This document shows positions 25,891 to 35,006 of a stretch of 59,940 bases of DNA, in pieces. The DNA lies in contig JAJXZJ010000009.1 of assembly GCA_021780105.1 (NCBI GenBank), forward strand, positions 1 through 59,940, read 5' to 3'. This stretch comes from a bacterium (GTDB lineage Bacteria; Verrucomicrobiota; Verrucomicrobiia; Limisphaerales; J093). The notes under the pieces were generated by a model, which searched no databases, was not told where the DNA came from, and worked only from the letters and a program-made list of their open reading frames with translations. Position numbers and translations under genes: made by a program. Positions within the stretch are counted from its first letter, which is position 1, and each line of letters starts with the position of its first letter.

Positions 25891-26642
25891 TGCGCCAGTA
25901 TCGCACCCTGGTTCGCCGCGAATTCAGCGGCTATTTTCTGTCGTTGAACGGCTACATCGTCCTGGCGGCAGTGCTGCTGCTGCTGGGCGGCAGTTTCATT
26001 CTGATGCTCGTCAACGGCCGGGGCATGGCGTTCAACGCCCCGCTGACCGAGGTGTTTTACAAGACCGCGTTCTTCTGGATGATCGTGCTGCTGGCCTCGC
26101 CGGTGATCACGATGCGGCTCTTCGCGCAGGAGAAATTCTCCGGCACGTTCGAGGCGCTGATGACGACGCCGGTCAGCGACCTGCAGGTGGTGCTGGCCAA
26201 GTTCACCGCCGCGCTGCTGTTCTACGTCGTCATCTGGCTGCCCATGCTGGTCTGCCTGCAAATCGTCCACCGCTACACGCAGCCGGGCGAGCCGTTTGAA
26301 TGGTGGCCCACGGCCAGCACGTTTCTGGGCGTGCTGTTGATCGGCTGTCTTTACGTCGCCATGGGCTGCCTGGCGTCGGCGTTGACCCGCAGCCAGATCA
26401 TCGCGGCGACGATCGGTTTCGCGCTGGGCACGTCGCTGTTCATCCTGGGTTTTCTCACCTATGGGATCACCGCCGGCAGCGGCTGGCTGACGCGGGTGGC
26501 GCCGTATATTTCGGTGATCGAACACATGCAGGACTTCGCCCGCGGCGTGGTGGACACGCGGCGGATTGTCTTCTACCTGAGCGGCACGGTGTTCTTCCTG
26601 TTTCTCACCTTGAAGGTCGTGGAAAGCCGCCGCTGGAAATAG
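25890..26642 (+). CDS. ABC-2 type permease, GldF-like
   Basis: 250 residues with six predicted membrane helices (FLSLNGYIVLAAVLLLLGGSFI at the N-terminus and SGTVFFLFLTLKVVESRRWK at the end). The cytoplasmic motif EKFSGTFEALMTTPVSDLQVVLAKF is the conserved ABC-2 coupling region. It overlaps the ATPase gene and is followed at one base by the GldG-like gene. Substrate unknown. Confidence 0.93.
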   Translation: MRQYRTLVRREFSGYFLSLNGYIVLAAVLLLLGGSFILMLVNGRGMAFNAPLTEVFYKTAFFWMIVLLASPVITMRLFAQEKFSGTFEALMTTPVSDLQVVLAKFTAALLFYVVIWLPMLVCLQIVHRYTQPGEPFEWWPTASTFLGVLLIGCLYVAMGCLASALTRSQIIAATIGFALGTSLFILGFLTYGITAGSGWLTRVAPYISVIEHMQDFARGVVDTRRIVFYLSGTVFFLFLTLKVVESRRWK

Positions 26643-26643
26643 C

Positions 26644-28152
26644 ATGGATCCGAACGACGCCATTCCTCCCAGTTTCTCGCCGCTGCGCCGGTTCGGCATC
26701 GGTTTCAACGTCCTGCTGTCCGTCCTGTCGCTGCTGGCGATCATGGTGATGGTGAATTACCTGGCCGAGCGCCATTACCGGCGGTTCATGTGGACGGGAG
26801 ACGCGCGCTTCGAGCTTTCACCGCCCACCCGGCAGGTGCTCGACGCCGTGACGAACGAGATCAAGGTGACCGTGCTCTTCGACCGCGACAATCCGCTTTA
26901 CGACGCCGTCTCCGGCCTGCTCAAGGAATACGCCTACGCCTGCCCGAAACTGGCCGTCGAGGAGGTCAACTACCAGTCCGACCCCGACCGCGCCGACTGG
27001 ACCGTGCGGAAATACCAACTGCCGCGCGCGGACGCCGACCTGGTGGTGTTCGACCTCAACGGCCGCTCCGAGGTCGTGCGCGCCTCCGAGTTGTCCGAGC
27101 TGTCCGACTACGACCTCAGCAAGCTGTTCAAGCCCGGCCACGAAGTCCGGCGCATGGCGCTCCGCACCGAGGAGCGGTTCACCTCGGCGATCGCGGCGCT
27201 GCTCGAAGGCAAGGCCGCCAGCGCGTGCTATTTGATCGGCGACGGCGAAAACAGTCCCGACGACGGCTCGCCGCAGGGCTACCGGTATTTCGTGCGTCTG
27301 CTGCAGCAGAAGAACGTTGCCGTGTCGCCGCTGCGCCTGATCGGTGACACCGTGGTGCCGGAGGATTGCCGCCTGCTCATCATCGCCGGCCCGGCGCACC
27401 CGCTGGCCGACAGCGAGCTGGCGCAGATTGACAAATATCTGCGGCAGGGCGGCCGCCTGCTGGCGCTGCTGAGCTGGTATCGCGCCGGCGCCCAGCCCAC
27501 GGGCCTGGAGCGGCTGCTCGCCGAATGGGGCGTCGCCGTCGGCAACAACGCGGTCTTCGACAAGCCGAACAGCCGCTCCGGGCTGGACGTGGTATGCACG
27601 AACTTCTCCAACCATCCCGTCGTCCGGCCGCTGCAGGGCAGCTCCATTTACCTGGCGCTGCCGCGCTCGGTGGAACCGGCCCGCAACGCGAACCAGAGCG
27701 GCGATTCGCCGAAGGTCGTTCCGTTGATCGCCACCTCCGTCAACGGCCACTGCGTGACGGAGCTGGCGGCCGACGGCACGCCGCGCGAGGATCCGTTCCG
27801 CGACCGCCGGGGTGTCATCCCGCTGGCGGTGGCCGTCGAGAAGGGCAACCTGCAGGGCGTGGCGGCCGACCGCAGTTCCACCCGCTTGATCGTGGTGGGC
27901 GATTCGCACTGCCTGGAAAACACGGCGTTTCAGAACGGAAACGACGCGAACGTGGATTTCGCCAACCTGGCGGTCAACTGGCTGCTCGACCGGCCGCAGC
28001 ACCTGGCGGGCATCGCCCCGCGGCCGATCCGTGAATACCGGGTGGATTTGACGCAGGCGCAAATGACGCAGGTCAAGTGGCTGTTGCTGGTGGTCCTGCC
28101 GGGCGCGGCGTTGCTGCTGGGTGGGCTGGTCTGGTTGCGCCGCCGGCGTTAG
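26644..28152 (+). CDS. GldG-like auxiliary protein of ABC exporter
   Basis: 502 residues. One membrane helix near the N-terminus (VLLSVLSLLAIMVMVNYLAE), a long extracytoplasmic part with FELSPPTRQVLDAVTNEIKVTVLF and EVNYQSDPDRADW, which is the ABC_transp_aux/GldG pattern, and a C-terminal helix (WLLLVVLPGAALLLGGLVWL) ending in arginines. In Bacteroidetes GldG works with GldF and GldA in gliding and type IX secretion; here the partner genes suggest an exporter only. Separated by one base from the permease. Confidence 0.88.
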   Translation: MDPNDAIPPSFSPLRRFGIGFNVLLSVLSLLAIMVMVNYLAERHYRRFMWTGDARFELSPPTRQVLDAVTNEIKVTVLFDRDNPLYDAVSGLLKEYAYACPKLAVEEVNYQSDPDRADWTVRKYQLPRADADLVVFDLNGRSEVVRASELSELSDYDLSKLFKPGHEVRRMALRTEERFTSAIAALLEGKAASACYLIGDGENSPDDGSPQGYRYFVRLLQQKNVAVSPLRLIGDTVVPEDCRLLIIAGPAHPLADSELAQIDKYLRQGGRLLALLSWYRAGAQPTGLERLLAEWGVAVGNNAVFDKPNSRSGLDVVCTNFSNHPVVRPLQGSSIYLALPRSVEPARNANQSGDSPKVVPLIATSVNGHCVTELAADGTPREDPFRDRRGVIPLAVAVEKGNLQGVAADRSSTRLIVVGDSHCLENTAFQNGNDANVDFANLAVNWLLDRPQHLAGIAPRPIREYRVDLTQAQMTQVKWLLLVVLPGAALLLGGLVWLRRRR

Positions 28153-28162
28153 TCCTAGCACG

Positions 28163-30001
28163 ATGAACACCGCAACGACACGCTGGATGGTGGCCCTCGC
28201 GCTGGGCTTGTTTGCCTTCATCTTCATGGTGGAACGCCGCTCCCCCAGCACCGCGGAACGCGCGGAACGCGCCAGCCGGCTGTTTCCCGATCTGGTGCCG
28301 GCGGAGGTTTCCAGTGTCGAATACAAGCGGGGCACCAATCTGATCTTCCGGCTCGAACGCGCCGGCAGCGGCTGGCGTTACCGCGCGCCGTTCGACTACC
28401 CGGCCCTGGCGGGTGGCGTGGAAGACCTGCTCAAGGCGTTGCGCGAGCTGCACAGCCGCACGCGCGTGGCACCGGCGGAAATCCTCGCCCAGACGAACCG
28501 GCTGGCGGCCTTCGGCCTGGACCCGCCGGCGGGGGTGCTGGTGTTCCGGCAGGCCGACCGCCGGGCCGAGTTGCACCTGGGCGCGGCCACCACGCTCGGC
28601 CAGCAGGTGTATCTCCAGATCGTCGGGCAGGGAAACCTGTTCACGATTGACCGCGGTTTCCTGGACAACCTCCCGGCCACGCCGAACGCGTGGCGCGACC
28701 CCGCGCTGTGTTCCCTGGCGGGCATGGCGCTGGACCACATCACCGTGCGGCCCGGCACCAACGGCTTTGAACTGGTGCGCGACCCGACCAACCGGCTCTG
28801 GCGGCTGGTCAAGCCGCTGTCCACGCGGGCTGACACGCCGAAGCTGGGCTTCCTCCTCCACCAGTTGGAGCAAACGCGCGTCGCCCAGTTCGTCACCGAC
28901 GATCCGAACGCCGACCTGGAGGCCTACGGCCTGCAGCCGCCGGAGCGGGAACTGGTCTTCAGCCAGGGCACGAACGACCTCGCCGCCCTGCAGATCGGCC
29001 GCAGCCCCGCCAACGCCCCGGCCCTGATCTACGTCCGGCGCACGGAAACCACGAACATCGTCACCGTCGCCCGCCAGGCGATCGAGCCGTGGCTGGCGGA
29101 CTTCCGGGCGTTTTGCGACCGGCGCCTGATGGTGTTCCCGCCCGACAGCGTGGACCGGATCGAAGTGCGCGGCGATCAGAACTTCGCCGTCCAGCGGGAA
29201 GGCACCAATCAATGGCGGATCGTGGAACCTTACGCGGCGCCGGCCGATCCCGTGCTGGTGCTGGAGCTGCTGGAAAACCTGGCGGAAATGCAATTCATCC
29301 GCTACGAGCGCGAGGTGACGACGGATTTCGCGCCATTCGGCCTTACGCCGCCCAAGCGCCAGTTCGTGTTGCGCGGCGCCCCGACGAACGCACCCGCCGG
29401 ACAGACGAACCAGCTTCTCGCGCAGGTGGACATCGGCTCGCCGGTGCCCAGCGAAACCGAGGCGGCGTTCTACGGCCGGCGCTCGTTGGAGAACTCGGTG
29501 GTCACGCTGTCCGTGAGCGACCGCCTGCCGCGGGCCGCGTTTGAGCTGCGCGACCGGCGGATTTGGAATTTCAGCACCAACCAGATTGCCAGCATCACCA
29601 TCGAACAGCTCGGCGAAACCCGGAAACTGGTCCGCCAGGGTCCGGTGAAATGGGCGCTGGCGCCCGGCTCGCCGGGGGAGCTGCCGTCCTTGAAGAACTT
29701 CACGATCGAAGAAGCCGCCGACCGCCTCGGCTCGTTGCGCGCGGCCCGCTGGGTGGCCCGCGGCGAAGATCAGCTCGCCCGCTTCGGCTTCGCCACGGTG
29801 GATCATCGCGTGACGGTGGACATGCAGCCCGGCGTGAAACCCGCCCGGTACACGATCCGCTTCGGCCGGCGCGCGCCCGGCGGGGGCGCCTACGCCGCGG
29901 TGCAGCTTGACGGCCAGCCCGAACCGATCATTTTCGAATGCCCGGCCTCGCTTTACGAGTTTGTCCAGAGCGATCTGACGATCCCGCCCGCGATCCGGTG
30001 A
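28163..30001 (+). CDS. DUF4340 domain-containing protein
   Basis: About 612 residues from the ATG at 28163 (MNTATTRWMVALALGLFAFIFMVE), with a single N-terminal membrane anchor. The body has several repeated modules of the DUF4340 type (e.g. YRAPFDYPALAGGVEDLLKAL, APAEILAQTNRLAAFGLDPP, WRLVKPLSTRADTPKLGFLL and WRIVEPYAAPADPVLVLELL), so it consists of tandem beta-alpha units exposed outside the membrane. DUF4340 proteins occur next to GldG-like exporters. Function is unknown; probable role in envelope assembly. Confidence 0.85.
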   Translation: MNTATTRWMVALALGLFAFIFMVERRSPSTAERAERASRLFPDLVPAEVSSVEYKRGTNLIFRLERAGSGWRYRAPFDYPALAGGVEDLLKALRELHSRTRVAPAEILAQTNRLAAFGLDPPAGVLVFRQADRRAELHLGAATTLGQQVYLQIVGQGNLFTIDRGFLDNLPATPNAWRDPALCSLAGMALDHITVRPGTNGFELVRDPTNRLWRLVKPLSTRADTPKLGFLLHQLEQTRVAQFVTDDPNADLEAYGLQPPERELVFSQGTNDLAALQIGRSPANAPALIYVRRTETTNIVTVARQAIEPWLADFRAFCDRRLMVFPPDSVDRIEVRGDQNFAVQREGTNQWRIVEPYAAPADPVLVLELLENLAEMQFIRYEREVTTDFAPFGLTPPKRQFVLRGAPTNAPAGQTNQLLAQVDIGSPVPSETEAAFYGRRSLENSVVTLSVSDRLPRAAFELRDRRIWNFSTNQIASITIEQLGETRKLVRQGPVKWALAPGSPGELPSLKNFTIEEAADRLGSLRAARWVARGEDQLARFGFATVDHRVTVDMQPGVKPARYTIRFGRRAPGGGAYAAVQLDGQPEPIIFECPASLYEFVQSDLTIPPAIR

Positions 30002-30002
30002 T

Positions 30003-33000
30003 ATGTCCGCCGCCCGTCAACGCCGCTGGCGCCGGTTACGCCGGGTTCTCCGCTGGTGCCGCATCACGGTGTTGCTGCTCATCATTGCGCTGCTGCTGGC
30101 CTTGATCTACCTCGGGCGCGTCGGCCTGCCGGAGTTTCTCAAAACCCCGCTGCAGACCGAGCTGCGCCGCCGCGGGCTTGACCTGCAATGCGAGCGCGTC
30201 CGCCTGAACTGGTTCCTCGGCGTGGTGGCCGACGCGGTCACCGTCGGCCCGGCCTTCCGCCCCGAGGGTCCGCAGCTTCACCTCGACGAAATCGCCATCA
30301 AGCTCAACTGGCACGCGCTCGTCCGCCAGGAGTTGCAGGTGGATGCCGTCGGCATCCACCAGGGCCGCCTCGTCTTCCATCTCAGTGAAACCAACCAGCC
30401 GCCGGTGCCGCCGTTCTCCCTCGACAACATCACGGCGCTGATCCGCTTGCAGGCGGACGGGCAGTGGAACCTGGAAGCGTTCCAGGCCCAATGCCTCGGC
30501 TTGACGCTCCGTCTGAGCGGCTCCCTCACCAACGCCGTGGCGCTGCGCCACTGGGCCTCCGCCACCAGGCCCCCCGCCACCACGAACGCCCGCGCCTTTG
30601 CGGCCTGGCGCGCAGCGCTGCGGCAGGTCGTCGAAATCCGCCGCCGGATGCGCTTCACCAGCGCGCCCGATCTCCTCGTGGCGTTCCACGGCGACGCCCG
30701 CGACCCGGCCACGTTCACCGCGGATGTGCGCCTCAAGGCCGCGGGTGCGCAGACCGACTGGGGCAGCCTGGACAACCTGCGCCTCACGGTGCGCCTCAAC
30801 GAGCCGCCGCCGTCCAACGGCTGGTTTAACACCACGCTTCAGCTCGACGTGGACAACGCCCGCACCCGCTGGGGCGAACTGCGCGAAGGCCGGTTGACGG
30901 CCCGCCTCGCCAACCCGCCCACCAACGCCGTGCCCGCCCGCGTGGACCTCGAACTGTCCGCCCGCCAGGCCAGCGCGCGCCCGGTCAGCCTCCAGTCCGC
31001 CCGCCTGATCGCGCACAGCCGGCGGCTGGATGATTCCGCGCTGCGCTGGGAAACGGAACTTTCCCTCAACGCCAGCGGGCTGCGCAGCCGGTGGGGGCAA
31101 TCGCACAGCAACCAGCTCGCCGGCCGGTTCGTCCACTGCCTTACCAACGCGGTGCCGGAATCAGCCACGGCCAGCCTGCGCCTGGATGGCGTCCGCTCGC
31201 GCTGGGGCGAGGCGCGCCGCGTGGCGGTCGCCGGGGATTTCGCGCTGACCAATCCGCCTCCGATCCTGAACGCCGGCTGGGGCTGGTGGACCCACCTGGC
31301 GCCTTACGCGCTGCGCTGGGACACGCAGATCGAAGGGCTGCACACGCCGCAACTTGCCGTCCGCTCGTTCGCCGCCGCCGGTCGCTGGGCCGCGCCGGTG
31401 CTGCAGGTCACCAATCTGAACGCTCACGTTTTCGGCGGCGACGTGAGCGTGCCGGCGGCGCGGCTCGACGTGGCGTCGCGCGAGCTTTGCCTCACCGGGC
31501 TGAATGCCGGCCTCGACTGGCACCTGCTTGCGCCGCTGATCGGCGGCGTCGCGACCAACTGGCTCGGCGAACTGGCCTGGTCCCAGCCGCCGACGTTGAC
31601 CGGCGAGGCGCGCCTGGTGCTGCCCGCGTGGACGAATGCCGCGCCGGACTGGCGCGGAACCGCGCTGCCCAGCCTGGTGGCCCGCGGCGGCGTGCGCGCC
31701 GGCGAACTGAGCTGGCGCGGTTTCGCCGTGCAATCGCTCGCGGCGGACTTCGCGGTGTCCAATCTGATCTGGCAACTGCCCGCGCTGGCGGTCGAACGGC
31801 CCGAAGGCGGCTTGCGTCTGAGCGTCGAACAAGACCCGGAAACGCGCGAGGCCCGCGCCACGCTGCGCAGCCGCGTTGATCCGGCGTCGTTGCAGCCGTT
31901 GTTGGGCGCAGGCGCGGCGGCCGCCTTCACATTGCTGCAATTCACCGGCCCGCCGCAGATCGCGGCCGAACTGCGGGGCCGGCTGACCGATCCGGAAAGC
32001 CTTGGCGTGCAGGCGCAGGTGGGCATCACGAACTTCGTGTTCCGCAACGAGCACTTCGACAATTTCCACGCCGGCGTGCAGTTCACGAACCGGTTTCTCC
32101 TCGCCACGAACGTCGCCGTCACCCACGGCGCGGAATGGGCCAACGCGGAAGCCGTCAGTTTCGACCTCGACAATTACTGGGTTTACCTCACGAACGCGGC
32201 GTCCCGCATGGACCCGATGCGGGTGGCGCGGGTGATCGGCACGAACGTCATCAAGGCGATCGCGCCGTTCACGTTCAGCCAGCCGCCCACGGCCCGCGTG
32301 AACGGCCATGTGCCCGCCCGCGGTAAAACGGATTCTGCGGACCTGACCTTCGAGCTGGCCGGCGGACCGTTCCACTACTGGCGCTTCAACCTGCCGGCGG
32401 TGGCGGGCACGGTGCATTGGCAGGGCGATTCGGCCACGATCACCAACCTGACCGGCGACTTTTACCAGGGGCGGATGGGCTTGAACATGCGGCTGGATTT
32501 CCAGCCCGGCGGCGCCGCGGACTTCTCCTTCCAGAGCGCGGTCACGAACGTGGACCTGCACGCGCTGGTCACGGACGTCGCCATGCCGACCAATCAACTG
32601 CAGGGCATCGTCACCGGCGTCCTGAACGTCACCCACGCCAACACCAGCGACTGGAAGAGCTGGGACGGCCACGGCAACGTCGCCATGCGCAACGGCTTTT
32701 TGTGGGACTTTCCGCTGTTTGCCATCTTCTCGAAAATGTTGAACGCGCTGGCGCCCGGCAGCGGCAACGCCCGTGCCACGGCGGCGAAGGCCATCTTCAC
32801 CATCAACCGCAGCGTCATCCGCACCGACGACATGCTGGTGAAGGCCACGCCGCTGCAATTGCGCTTCAGCGGCACGGTGGATTTCGCCGGGAACGTCAAT
32901 GCCCGCGTGGAATCCGAGATTCTGCGCGACGCCCCCCTGCTTGGCCCGCTGCTCAACCTGGCCATCTCGCCGATCACGACCGTGCTCACTTACAAGGTCA

Positions 33001-33140
33001 CGGGCACGTTGGGCAGCCCGCGGTCGGAACCGCTTTACATTCCCCGCCTGTTCCGGTCGCTGCTGGATCCGGCCGGTCTGTTCAAGTCCCCGGCGCCGGC
33101 CGGCGAACCGTCCACCTCGACCAAGCCGCCGGCCAAATGA
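30003..33140 (+). CDS. AsmA-like/DUF3971-type large envelope protein
   Basis: 1045 residues. One N-terminal helix (TVLLLIIALLLALIYLG) anchors a long periplasmic beta-rich protein. The pattern of repeated strands with SRWG and LRSRWG motifs, and a C-terminal block (GNVAMRNGFLWDFPLF.IFSKMLNAL..., VKATPLQLRFSGTVDFAGN and GPLLNLAISPITTVLTYKVTGTLGSP), is that of the AsmA/YhdP/TamB superfamily, which bridges inner and outer membrane for lipid transport. The gene starts one base after the DUF4340 stop, so it is part of the same operon. Assignment to the superfamily is fair; subfamily is not certain. Confidence 0.8.
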   Translation: MSAARQRRWRRLRRVLRWCRITVLLLIIALLLALIYLGRVGLPEFLKTPLQTELRRRGLDLQCERVRLNWFLGVVADAVTVGPAFRPEGPQLHLDEIAIKLNWHALVRQELQVDAVGIHQGRLVFHLSETNQPPVPPFSLDNITALIRLQADGQWNLEAFQAQCLGLTLRLSGSLTNAVALRHWASATRPPATTNARAFAAWRAALRQVVEIRRRMRFTSAPDLLVAFHGDARDPATFTADVRLKAAGAQTDWGSLDNLRLTVRLNEPPPSNGWFNTTLQLDVDNARTRWGELREGRLTARLANPPTNAVPARVDLELSARQASARPVSLQSARLIAHSRRLDDSALRWETELSLNASGLRSRWGQSHSNQLAGRFVHCLTNAVPESATASLRLDGVRSRWGEARRVAVAGDFALTNPPPILNAGWGWWTHLAPYALRWDTQIEGLHTPQLAVRSFAAAGRWAAPVLQVTNLNAHVFGGDVSVPAARLDVASRELCLTGLNAGLDWHLLAPLIGGVATNWLGELAWSQPPTLTGEARLVLPAWTNAAPDWRGTALPSLVARGGVRAGELSWRGFAVQSLAADFAVSNLIWQLPALAVERPEGGLRLSVEQDPETREARATLRSRVDPASLQPLLGAGAAAAFTLLQFTGPPQIAAELRGRLTDPESLGVQAQVGITNFVFRNEHFDNFHAGVQFTNRFLLATNVAVTHGAEWANAEAVSFDLDNYWVYLTNAASRMDPMRVARVIGTNVIKAIAPFTFSQPPTARVNGHVPARGKTDSADLTFELAGGPFHYWRFNLPAVAGTVHWQGDSATITNLTGDFYQGRMGLNMRLDFQPGGAADFSFQSAVTNVDLHALVTDVAMPTNQLQGIVTGVLNVTHANTSDWKSWDGHGNVAMRNGFLWDFPLFAIFSKMLNALAPGSGNARATAAKAIFTINRSVIRTDDMLVKATPLQLRFSGTVDFAGNVNARVESEILRDAPLLGPLLNLAISPITTVLTYKVTGTLGSPRSEPLYIPRLFRSLLDPAGLFKSPAPAGEPSTSTKPPAK

Positions 33141-33179
33141 CGGAAGCACGAAAGGCGCCCGCGCAGCGCCGCACGCTCG

Positions 33180-33250
33180 CAAATGATCTTGCGTCGTCTA
33201 GTGTGGCGGGCATAATTCGTGCCGCTGTTCATGCTCCGCGCGCAAGTGCG
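33180..33250 (+). promoter_or_regulatory. promoter-like element shared by both tRNA loci (copy 2)
   Basis: TTGCGT (33189-33194), 16 bases, CATAAT (33211-33216), with AATGATCTTGCGTCG upstream, CGGGCATAAT across the -10 and CGCAAGTG downstream: the same order as copy 1 at 1326-1396. Here the -10 is 80 bases before tRNA-Tyr, a plausible distance for its promoter. Confidence 0.6.
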
Positions 33251-33296
33251 GGCCTGCGGAAGCAGTTACGCGGGGGACGGCAAATAGTTGGCGGTC

Positions 33297-33382
33297 GGTA
33301 GGATACCCAAGTGGCCAACGGGGGCAGACTGTAAATCTGCTGGCTTACGCCTTCACTGGTTCGAATCCAGTTCCTACCACCA
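33297..33382 (+). tRNA. tRNA-Tyr(GTA)
   Basis: GGTAGGA (33297-33303) pairs with TCCTACC (33372-33378), then A and an encoded CCA (33380-33382). The anticodon loop in CAGACTGTAAATCTG places GTA in the anticodon. The long variable arm (CTGGCTTACGCCTT region) and the GGTTCGAATCC T loop fit a bacterial class II tRNA-Tyr. Confidence 0.96.
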
Positions 33383-33536
33383 CTTCATCCCCTCCATCGG
33401 CGTTCCGCTTTTCCGTGTGGTCCCCGCGTGATCCGGCGGGTCATGCCGGCAACCTTTCGCCCGCTGCGTCGCCAGGTCGTGCGGACGGCTGCTTTTGCGG
33501 CTTGTGTTCGCCAACCTAATCCGGCAAATAAACGCC

Positions 33537-34901
33537 GTGACCACGCCCGATCAGCCGGCCGCCACCGCTCCCGTCACCCTGCGTCGCGCCCTGGGATTGC
33601 GCGCATTGGTCATCTACGGCCTGGTCTTGATCCAGCCGACCGCGCCGATGCCGCTTTACGGCGTGGTCAGCCAGGCGGCGGACGGGCACGTGGTGACCAC
33701 CATCCTGATCGGCATGGTGGCCATGCTGTTCACCGCCATCAGCTACGGCCGGATGGCGAATGTCTATCCCACGGCCGGTTCCGCCTACACGTATGTCGGG
33801 CGCGAACTGCACCCGGCCCTGGGCTACCTCACTGGCTGGAGCATGATGTTCGACTACGTGATGAACCCGATCATCTGCGTGGTCTGGTGCAGCAACGCCA
33901 CCGTCGAACTGGGCATCCTGCCGGTGCTGTCCTGGCAATTCTGGGTGGTGGTTTATGCGCTGTCGTTCACCGGGTTGAATTTGCGCGGCATCCAGGCCAG
34001 CGACCGCACCAATACTTTTCTCGCGGTCGCGCTGACCGCCGTGATCGTCTGGTTCTTCGCCGCCGTGGCGCGTTATCTCCTCGCCCATCCGCCCGCCGAC
34101 GCGGCCGCCTGGACCCGGCCATTTTACGATCCGACGACGTTTTCCTGGCGGCACGTGTCGAACGGGGCGGCCCTGGCGGTGCTGACCTACATCGGATTCG
34201 ACAGCATCTCGACGCTTTCCGAGGAGGCCCACAACCCACGGCGGAACATCCTCCTGGCGACGGTGCTGGTTTGCCTGATCACGGGAGTGCTGGCCGCGGC
34301 GGAGGTGTATGCCGCCCAGCTCGCCTGGAGCGGGCCGGTGACAGCTTTGGGCAAGCCGGAAAACGCCTTTGCCCACGTGGCCGGTCAGGTGGGCGGCCAT
34401 GCCTTGTTTCGCACCCTGACGGTGGCGTTGCTCGTGGCGAACATCGGCTCGGGCGTCGGCGCGCAACTTGGCGCCGGACGCCTGCTGTATGGCATGGGCC
34501 GCGACGACGCCATCCCGCGGCGCTTCTTCGGACGCCTGCACCCGCGCACCCAGGTTCCGGCGAACAACATTCTGCTGGTCGGCGGCGTGGTGCTTGTGGG
34601 TGCCTTCCTCGTGGATTACGCCTTGGGCGCCGAGTTGTTGAACTTCGGCGCGCTGATCGGTTTCATGGGCGTCAACGTTTGCGCCCTCGTTCACTATTTT
34701 GTGCGCGGCCGCGACCGCTGCTGGCACCAACTTGTTCCGCCGGTGCTCGGATTTCTCGTGTGCCTCTTTCTCTGGACCAGCCTGAGCTGGAAGGCCCGCG
34801 CCATCGGCTTCGCCTGGCTGACGCTCGGCGTGCTCTACGGCGCATGGCGGACGGGTGGCTATCGCCGGCCGCTCAAGATGTTCATCGGCGAAACCTCATG
34901 A
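33537..34901 (+). CDS. APC-family amino acid permease
   Basis: About 454 residues with some twelve hydrophobic segments. The N-terminus (LGLRALVIYGLVLIQPTAPM...) and the motif PTAGSAYTYVGRELHPALGYL correspond to helices 1-3 of the APC superfamily (consensus P.AGG.Y.Y). GFDSISTLSEEAHNPRRNI is the typical helix 6-to-loop motif (GFD....ESRNP-like). Start is uncertain: GTG at 33537 is chosen because homology begins close to it; TTG at 33495 is also in frame. The DegT-type aminotransferase follows after about 100 bases. Confidence 0.9.
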   Translation: MTTPDQPAATAPVTLRRALGLRALVIYGLVLIQPTAPMPLYGVVSQAADGHVVTTILIGMVAMLFTAISYGRMANVYPTAGSAYTYVGRELHPALGYLTGWSMMFDYVMNPIICVVWCSNATVELGILPVLSWQFWVVVYALSFTGLNLRGIQASDRTNTFLAVALTAVIVWFFAAVARYLLAHPPADAAAWTRPFYDPTTFSWRHVSNGAALAVLTYIGFDSISTLSEEAHNPRRNILLATVLVCLITGVLAAAEVYAAQLAWSGPVTALGKPENAFAHVAGQVGGHALFRTLTVALLVANIGSGVGAQLGAGRLLYGMGRDDAIPRRFFGRLHPRTQVPANNILLVGGVVLVGAFLVDYALGAELLNFGALIGFMGVNVCALVHYFVRGRDRCWHQLVPPVLGFLVCLFLWTSLSWKARAIGFAWLTLGVLYGAWRTGGYRRPLKMFIGETS

Positions 34902-35006
34902 TGAACCCCGCCTGCTCCGGTCGTCGCGACCACCGACTTGACGTTCCTCCCTGCCCGGCAAAATGAACTCCGTTTCACCCGTCGCAATCTCAATCCTCCC
35001 GTTTCC

